A stretch of DNA of 34,082 bases from the NCBI GenBank assembly GCA_013154305.1, contig JAADCT010000061.1:1-34082 (forward strand), read 5' to 3'. Below, piece after piece: positions 29,994 to 34,082 of the stretch (the first letter of the stretch is position 1; the number at the start of each line of letters is the position of its first letter). Source of the DNA: Aquificota bacterium (GTDB taxonomy: Bacteria > Aquificota > Aquificia > Aquificales > QOAS01). Below the pieces are notes generated by a model. It searched no databases. It had not been told where the DNA came from and saw only the letters and a list, made by a program, of their open reading frames with translations. Both the position numbers and the translations under genes were made by a program.

Positions 29994-31409
29994 TTAATTA
30001 TCGGCCGCTAACGCCAGATAACGCTCGTAGGTTCGGGGAAAGGCGGTCCGAACGTCGACGAAACTTCCGCTGGGAAAGCGACCGAGGTTGGCAAAGACCT
30101 CGACCAGCATCTTGGCGGCGCTCTCGGGCGAGTGTTTGGGTGCCGCCTTCAGCCGCTTTACGGAGGGAAAGCGTTCCCCGTCGTGCTCGAGGACGACCTT
30201 TTGAAGCATCGGCGTCCAAATCAGGCCCGGCGCCAGCGCAATCAGGTGCGAGCGCTCAAACTCGTGGCTGTAGAGCTTTATCGCGCAGTTTAGCGCCGCC
30301 TTCGAAAGCGAGTAGGCGTTCCAGCCTTTGTTGCAGTTTACCGCCGCACCGCTGGAGATTGCAATAATTTGACCCGCCCGCAGGTCTCCGCGGTTTTGAA
30401 GCTCCCAAAGTTGGTCCAAAATCAGTTTGTTGCTCCACAGGTTTACCGCCATTACCTCCTCCAGTTCCCTCAGCGGGAGCCTTACCATCTCCGCCAGCCG
30501 GCCGAGGACGCCGGCGTTCAGAACCGTCCAGGGGAGGGCGGCCTTCAGCCCCCCCAAGAGGCGGTCGGTCTTCAGCTTTACCTCCTCGAGGTTTCGGAGG
30601 TCGGTTTGGACGAACTTAACCTCCCCGCGGTTTTGAAGTTCGGGCGGGAGCTTCCTCGAGAGGGCGAATATCCGATAGCCCCTTCGGAGGTATTCGAGGG
30701 CCAGCGCCCTTCCGAGACCCGAGCCGACGCCCGTTATAAACAGGTTGAGGTGGGGTTTGACGAGCGAAAAGACCTCCTCGAGGACCTCCCCGACCGACTT
30801 TCCGGTGGTGTCGACGACCGCGGCGTCCTCGGCCGGTTTGAAGGGATAGCGCTCCCTCTTTCGGTCCCTCTCGTCCCTTTCGACTATCGCCTTTAGGACC
30901 TCCTCGTAGGAGACCCTTTTGCCGGCCTCCAGCAGTTGGCGGTGGCGCCTCTTTGCCCTCTCTTCGGGCGAGGCGGTCAGAAATACCTTTACCTCGGCGT
31001 CGGGAAAGACGAAGAGACCCGCGTCGCGGCCCTCTACCACCGCGTTGGCCCCGCCCACCAGCCGCCGCTGAAGCTCGAACATCCTCTCCTTTACCTGCGG
31101 GTGGCGGGCAACCAGCGAGGCGACCCGCCCGACCTCCTCGTCCTCTATAAGGTCGGTAACGTCCTCCCCGTCGAGGAAGACCTTAAACTCCCACCCCTCG
31201 AAGGAAACCTCCAGTTTCGTCTCCTCGAGGAGTTTTAAGAGTTCCTCTGGCCCGTAGTCGTCCTTTTTTCCCAACTTCCTCAGGGCCGCCAGCGCGAGGG
31301 CGCGATAGGTTGCCCCGGTGTTCAGGTAAAAGAAGCCGATTCTTTTGGCCAGCTCTTTGGCCACAGTAGACTTTCCGCTGGCGCTGGGTCCGTCCACCGT
31401 CACTATCAT
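29994..31409 (-). CDS. cmk: Cytidylate kinase fused to a short-chain dehydrogenase/reductase
   Basis: One uninterrupted 471-residue frame. Residues 1-220 are a complete CMP kinase: GPSASGKSTVAKELA (P-loop), LNTGATYRALAL, VVEGRDAGLFVFPDA, the Arg-rich lid ERDERDRKRERYPFKPAEDA and VVDTTG. Residues 221-471 are a classical SDR: FITGVGSGLGRALA (TGxxxGxG), NAG (288-290), Ser343 in AISSG, and Tyr356-x3-Lys360 in YSLSK, so the catalytic triad is complete. The join runs SLVKPHLNLFITG with no Met or linker. ATG 31409 is chosen by family alignment; an extension to 31463 has no support. A normal Cmk is about 220 residues. The SDR substrate is unknown. Confidence 0.92.
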   Translation of the reverse strand: MIVTVDGPSASGKSTVAKELAKRIGFFYLNTGATYRALALAALRKLGKKDDYGPEELLKLLEETKLEVSFEGWEFKVFLDGEDVTDLIEDEEVGRVASLVARHPQVKERMFELQRRLVGGANAVVEGRDAGLFVFPDAEVKVFLTASPEERAKRRHRQLLEAGKRVSYEEVLKAIVERDERDRKRERYPFKPAEDAAVVDTTGKSVGEVLEEVFSLVKPHLNLFITGVGSGLGRALALEYLRRGYRIFALSRKLPPELQNRGEVKFVQTDLRNLEEVKLKTDRLLGGLKAALPWTVLNAGVLGRLAEMVRLPLRELEEVMAVNLWSNKLILDQLWELQNRGDLRAGQIIAISSGAAVNCNKGWNAYSLSKAALNCAIKLYSHEFERSHLIALAPGLIWTPMLQKVVLEHDGERFPSVKRLKAAPKHSPESAAKMLVEVFANLGRFPSGSFVDVRTAFPRTYERYLALAADN

Positions 31410-31434
31410 CCTCGTTAAAAGAAAGTGTAAATTT

Positions 31435-31453
31435 CCCGCGCCGAAGGCGCGGG
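31435..31453. promoter_or_regulatory. Terminator-like hairpin between divergent genes
   Basis: A perfect 8-bp stem CCCGCGCC/GGCGCGGG with GAA loop sits in the 68-nt divergent region between cmk-SDR (31409) and the small membrane gene (31478). The architecture matches the window's true terminators, but no T-run follows on either strand. Confidence 0.45.
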
Positions 31454-31477
31454 CGGGGTTCAAAATAAAAGTGTTAG

Positions 31478-31705
31478 ATGGTAAAAAGGCCGCCCGCCGC
31501 GTTTTTTGAGCTATCGGGAAAGGTTTTGGCCGCCCTGACGGCGCTGGTTTTGCTCCTTTGGTTCGTTCGGCAACAGACGGCCCTCTTTTTGACGATTTTC
31601 GTTTTGCTCCCCCTCTGGGCCCTGTGGATTTGGTTCAATCCCCTTTTGGAGAAAGGGGAGGAGAAACCGACCGGGGAGGCTCAACCTCCGACCGAAGAGA
31701 GGTAA
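31478..31705 (+). CDS. Small two-helix membrane protein, unknown
   Basis: A 75-residue protein not assigned to a family. After a short N-terminal segment, residues 16-30 and 34-54 are hydrophobic (ALTALVLLLWF; ALFLTIFVLLPLWALWIWF), suggesting a helical hairpin, and the tail is polar (GEEKPTGEAQPPTEER). The ATG has no Shine-Dalgarno. It is divergent from cmk-SDR, and its last 25 nt overlap the convergent nth gene. Real but of unknown role. Confidence 0.6.
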   Translation: MVKRPPAAFFELSGKVLAALTALVLLLWFVRQQTALFLTIFVLLPLWALWIWFNPLLEKGEEKPTGEAQPPTEER

Positions 31706-32355
31706 AAGTCGCACAGGTCCTTCAGCGGGCACCTTTCGCACTTTGGCCTTTTCGGGTCGCAGATTGTTTGACCCAATCCCACCAGCAGGTAGTTGACCTT
31801 TCTTTTGTAGCCGTCGGGGGTGATTTTCAAAAGTTCCCTTTCGGTTTCCTCGGGCCTCCGCGTTTGGACCAGTCCGAGGAGGTTCGATATACGGTGGACG
31901 TGGGTGTCGACGGCCACTGCGTCCTTTCCGTGGGCGTGGGTCAGGATGACGTTGGCCACCTTGCGGCCCACCCCGGGAAACTTCACCAGCTCCTCGAGGC
32001 GGTCGGGCAGGCGCCCCCCGTAGTCTTCGACCAGCATTCGGGCGGCCTCTTTGAGGTACTTGGCCTTTTGGCGGTGGAGGCCTATGCCCTTTAGGGCCTC
32101 CTCCACTTCGGACAGGGGTGCCCTTGCCAGCTTTTCCGGCGTCGGGTAGCGTTCAAAGAGGCGGCGGCAGACGGGAACGGTCTTTTCGTCCCGGCTCCGG
32201 GCCGACAGTATTCCGCAAACTAAAATTCGGTAGTGGTCCCTTCCCTGAACCTCGAACATGCGGTGAACGGGCGGCTCGAGGGCGGGGACGAACCTCTCGA
32301 GCCGCCGGACGACCTCGACCACCTTTCGGGTAGGGTCCATAGCTTCTTTAACCAT
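31681..32355 (-). CDS. nth: Endonuclease III (DNA glycosylase/AP lyase)
   Basis: Removes oxidised pyrimidines from DNA. The 224-residue protein has the helix-hairpin-helix FPGVGRKVANVIL with the catalytic Lys, VAVDTHVHRISN with the catalytic Asp, and the C-terminal [4Fe-4S] loop CDPKRPKCERCPLKDLC (C-x6-C-x2-C-x5-C). The substrate-facing LSARSRDEKT differs from the usual LSAQTTD. The ATG at 32355 overlaps the carbonic anhydrase stop by 8 nt; an alternative ATG at 32340 has a weak AAAGAAG upstream. Its 3' end overlaps the small membrane gene. Confidence 0.93.
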   Translation of the reverse strand: MVKEAMDPTRKVVEVVRRLERFVPALEPPVHRMFEVQGRDHYRILVCGILSARSRDEKTVPVCRRLFERYPTPEKLARAPLSEVEEALKGIGLHRQKAKYLKEAARMLVEDYGGRLPDRLEELVKFPGVGRKVANVILTHAHGKDAVAVDTHVHRISNLLGLVQTRRPEETERELLKITPDGYKRKVNYLLVGLGQTICDPKRPKCERCPLKDLCDFYLSSVGG

Positions 32356-33016
32356 TTTCGTCGGCCCAACCTTTTGAGACGAAAAAGGGTTTGAGTTCGT
32401 CGGGAACCTCCGAGGGGTCCTTCTTTCCGTTGACGTTTACCAGCAGGAGGGCGCCCCTTCCCCTCCCGTAGAGGTTGGCAAAGTCGTAGAGGCCCCCGGC
32501 CACGGTCAAAAGACCCTTCTCGACCCTGTCGCGGTAGCGCGACAGGGCCACCTCGACCTGAAAGTGGACGTTTTCCAAAACGGCCTCCTCGACGAGGTCG
32601 TGCGTCCTTTTAAACCGCTTTCGGAGGGCGCGGCGAAGGGGCACGCAGAGGGTCGAAAGCTCCTTTACGACCGCCGGCGGTTGGTCGCCGTAGTCGCCGA
32701 GGGCGGCCGAAACGGCGCCGCACCTCACGTGCCCCACTATCAGAAGAAGGGGGGTTTGCAGGTGGAGAACCCCGTAGTCGACCGAACCGAGGGCGTTCAA
32801 AATTTGGTTGCCCGCGTTTCGGACCGAAAAGGCGAAGTTGGTCGCCTCGAGGCCCCAAAGTTCGGTCTGAACGCGCGAGTCGGAGCAGTAAACGAGCGTC
32901 ACCTGCGGCGATTGTTTTCTCAAAAAGGGTCTAAAGTAGTCGGGAGAGAGTTTTTCCCTCTTTCGCAGGTGGCGAAGGAAAACCTCCCTCAGGACGCCGA
33001 TACCTTTTTCCCCCAT
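32348..33016 (-). CDS. Beta-class carbonic anhydrase
   Basis: Interconverts CO2 and bicarbonate, supplying carboxylation steps in an autotroph. The 222-residue protein has the zinc ligands Cys44 (CSDSRV), His96 and Cys99 (GHVRCGA), the Asp46-Arg48 dyad, and RNAGNQI. It has no signal peptide, so it is cytosolic. A C-terminal NVNGKKDPSEVPDELKPFF tail extends beyond the core. It lies between lpxA and nth on the minus strand; TTTTAAAC lies upstream of the ATG and there is no Shine-Dalgarno. Confidence 0.9.
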   Translation of the reverse strand: MGEKGIGVLREVFLRHLRKREKLSPDYFRPFLRKQSPQVTLVYCSDSRVQTELWGLEATNFAFSVRNAGNQILNALGSVDYGVLHLQTPLLLIVGHVRCGAVSAALGDYGDQPPAVVKELSTLCVPLRRALRKRFKRTHDLVEEAVLENVHFQVEVALSRYRDRVEKGLLTVAGGLYDFANLYGRGRGALLLVNVNGKKDPSEVPDELKPFFVSKGWADENG

Positions 33017-33076
33017 CGGTTGAAGCGAGTTTAAAACCGAAGGGGAGAAGTTTTTATGCTTTCGAGCAAAGGGGCT

Positions 33077-33895
33077 TTACCTCTGGCGCTTTAGGCGCTT
33101 TAGGCTCTTGTCGACGGCGACCGGCCGCCCCCTTTCCAGGCTCTCCAAAATAAAGTCGCAAAAGTAGCGAACGGCCTCGCTTTGGCCCATCTCCTCCAAA
33201 ACCTCGCGCACGGCTTCTATCAGCCTTTTGTTGGAGGCGAAGATGCGCCGGTAGGCCTTTTCCAGCAACCTCACTTCCTCGGGGGGAAAACCGGCGCGCT
33301 TGAGGGCGACCAGGTTCAGGCCCTTTAGCTCAACGTGGTGCCCCACCGCCCTCGTGAAGGGGGGAACGTCCTTGTTGACGCCGCTGAGGCCTCCCACCAT
33401 GGCGTAGGCGCCGACGCGGCAGCGCTGCTGAACGGCCGACAAACCGCCCAAAAAGGCGCCCCTTTCAACCACGACGTGGCCGCCGAGGGTTGCGGCGTTG
33501 GCCATTATTACGCCGTCGCCCACCTCGCAGTCGTGGGCCACGTGGGCGTAGGCCATGATAAAGACGCCGTTTCCTATTTTCGTGACCCTTTTGTCGAAGT
33601 CGGTTCCCCGATTTACGGTAACGAACTCCCGCAAAACTGTATCGTTACCGATTACGACGCGCCCCTCCCGCCCCTCGTCGCGGGTGTGTTGGGGAGGGCC
33701 GCCTATTACGCAACCGTCGAAAATTCGGCAGTTTTCCCCGATTTCCACGTCGTGGTAGATGGAAACCCGGGCCCCTATTTTGGTGCCCTTGCCGACTTTT
33801 ATCCGACCGCGGAGGACCGAGTAGGGACCGACCTCTACGCCGTCGGCCAGTTCGACCTCCCCCTCCACGACGGCGGTGGGGTGGATTTTGGCCAT
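33077..33895 (-). CDS. lpxA: UDP-N-acetylglucosamine acyltransferase
   Basis: The first step of lipid A synthesis: transfer of a hydroxyacyl chain from ACP to UDP-GlcNAc. The 272-residue protein has a left-handed beta-helix of hexapeptide repeats (about 1-190), GGPPQH, the catalytic His121 in AHVAHDC, and the C-terminal GLSGVNKDVPPF and GLNLVALKRAGF that distinguish LpxA from LpxD. It is isolated from lpxD and fabZ here. The ATG has no Shine-Dalgarno; TTAAAT (minus strand, 33904-33909) is 8 nt upstream. It is divergent from ubiX across 44 nt. Confidence 0.95.
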   Translation of the reverse strand: MAKIHPTAVVEGEVELADGVEVGPYSVLRGRIKVGKGTKIGARVSIYHDVEIGENCRIFDGCVIGGPPQHTRDEGREGRVVIGNDTVLREFVTVNRGTDFDKRVTKIGNGVFIMAYAHVAHDCEVGDGVIMANAATLGGHVVVERGAFLGGLSAVQQRCRVGAYAMVGGLSGVNKDVPPFTRAVGHHVELKGLNLVALKRAGFPPEEVRLLEKAYRRIFASNKRLIEAVREVLEEMGQSEAVRYFCDFILESLERGRPVAVDKSLKRLKRQR

Positions 33896-33939
33896 GTCGG
33901 AGAATTTAAATTAACAGACCCTAACGGGGTTTACCGAAA

Positions 33940-34082
33940 ATGCAAAAGAAGCTTCTCCTGTGCGTAACCGGCGCCAGCGGCTCCCTTTACGCCCTCCGCT
34001 TTGCCGAACACGCCCTGCGGCTGGGTCTCGGTCTCGAGTGCGTTGTCTCCGAAACGGGTAAAAAGGTTTTGGCCCACGAGCT
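33940..34082 (+). CDS. ubiX: Flavin prenyltransferase UbiX, N-terminal part (runs off window)
   Basis: Only 47 codons are visible. LLLCVTGASGSLYALRFAEHAL matches the FMN-binding start of UbiX/Pad1-type flavin prenyltransferases, which make prenyl-FMN for UbiD decarboxylases in quinone synthesis; VVSETGKKVLAHE continues the family pattern. A short 5' region shared with lpxA has no clear Shine-Dalgarno. Other flavoprotein decarboxylases (Dfp/CoaBC) start differently. Confidence 0.85.
   Translation, partial: MQKKLLLCVTGASGSLYALRFAEHALRLGLGLECVVSETGKKVLAHE

Noticed and set aside
1-34082. CRISPR arrays, insertion sequences, integrases or att-like repeats near the tRNA genes
   Set aside because: No regularly spaced repeats, transposase or integrase genes, or duplicated tRNA 3' ends beyond the two genuine tRNA-Leu genes were seen.

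Overview
The window looks like a chromosomal segment of a thermophilic, probably anaerobic and autotrophic Gram-negative bacterium. The best guess is Aquificota, close to Desulfurobacteriaceae (Thermovibrio-like), judged from protein character only. Pointers are LPS genes (lpxA, a short waaA), a soluble-type fumarate reductase with a heterodisulfide-reductase-like subunit as expected of reductive TCA-cycle organisms, a one-domain superoxide reductase, charged (Lys/Glu/Arg-rich) proteins, very tight packing and scattered single biosynthetic genes (dapF, trpC, argF, pyrK). No phage, insertion sequence or CRISPR array was seen.

Layout. 1-5.8 kb: the 5' part of ligA and a small Toprim gene; pyrK; two tRNA-Leu genes leading into tmk; a membrane-anchored unknown; dapF divergent from a metallophosphoesterase; pgk. 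5.8-12.1 kb: cstA-waaA-pgk on the minus strand, and phoH, a short pgpH-like HD phosphohydrolase and secF on the plus strand. 12.1-15.3 kb: a roadblock protein, DUF2905, superoxide reductase, a Bax-inhibitor-1 family protein, a 36-residue membrane microprotein behind a near-consensus promoter, and trpC. 15.3-20.7 kb: a CoA-binding protein and argF on the minus strand, divergent from a GAF-AAA-HTH regulator whose AAA+ domain has lost its sigma-54 and ATPase hallmarks; then ffh-rpsP-khpA and an IscA-like gene. 20.9-25.5 kb: a minus-strand fumarate reductase operon (frdA, small ORF, frdB, rhodanese, HdrB-like/SdhE). 25.6-34.1 kb: a membrane-anchored peptide-binding protein; a minus-strand group of a cytidylate kinase-dehydrogenase fusion, a CPA2 antiporter and a diguanylate cyclase; a small membrane protein; lpxA, carbonic anhydrase and nth on the minus strand; and the start of ubiX.

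How it fits together. The fumarate reductase proteins form the clearest functional unit: flavoprotein, an iron-sulfur protein with three complete cysteine sets, and a cysteine-rich CCG subunit, with no membrane-anchor gene. ffh-rpsP-khpA is a translation and secretion operon. phoH-pgpH is an arrangement also known from Firmicutes.

Most unusual: (1) a single-ORF cytidylate kinase-SDR fusion; (2) the degenerate NifA/NtrC-like regulator beside a perfect TTAACAA/TTGTTAA inverted repeat; (3) a recurring TAAAAT-like hexamer 8-10 nt before ATGs that lack a Shine-Dalgarno, suggesting many leaderless mRNAs; (4) convergent genes whose 3' ends overlap. Calls rest on reading the translations by eye; no search was run.
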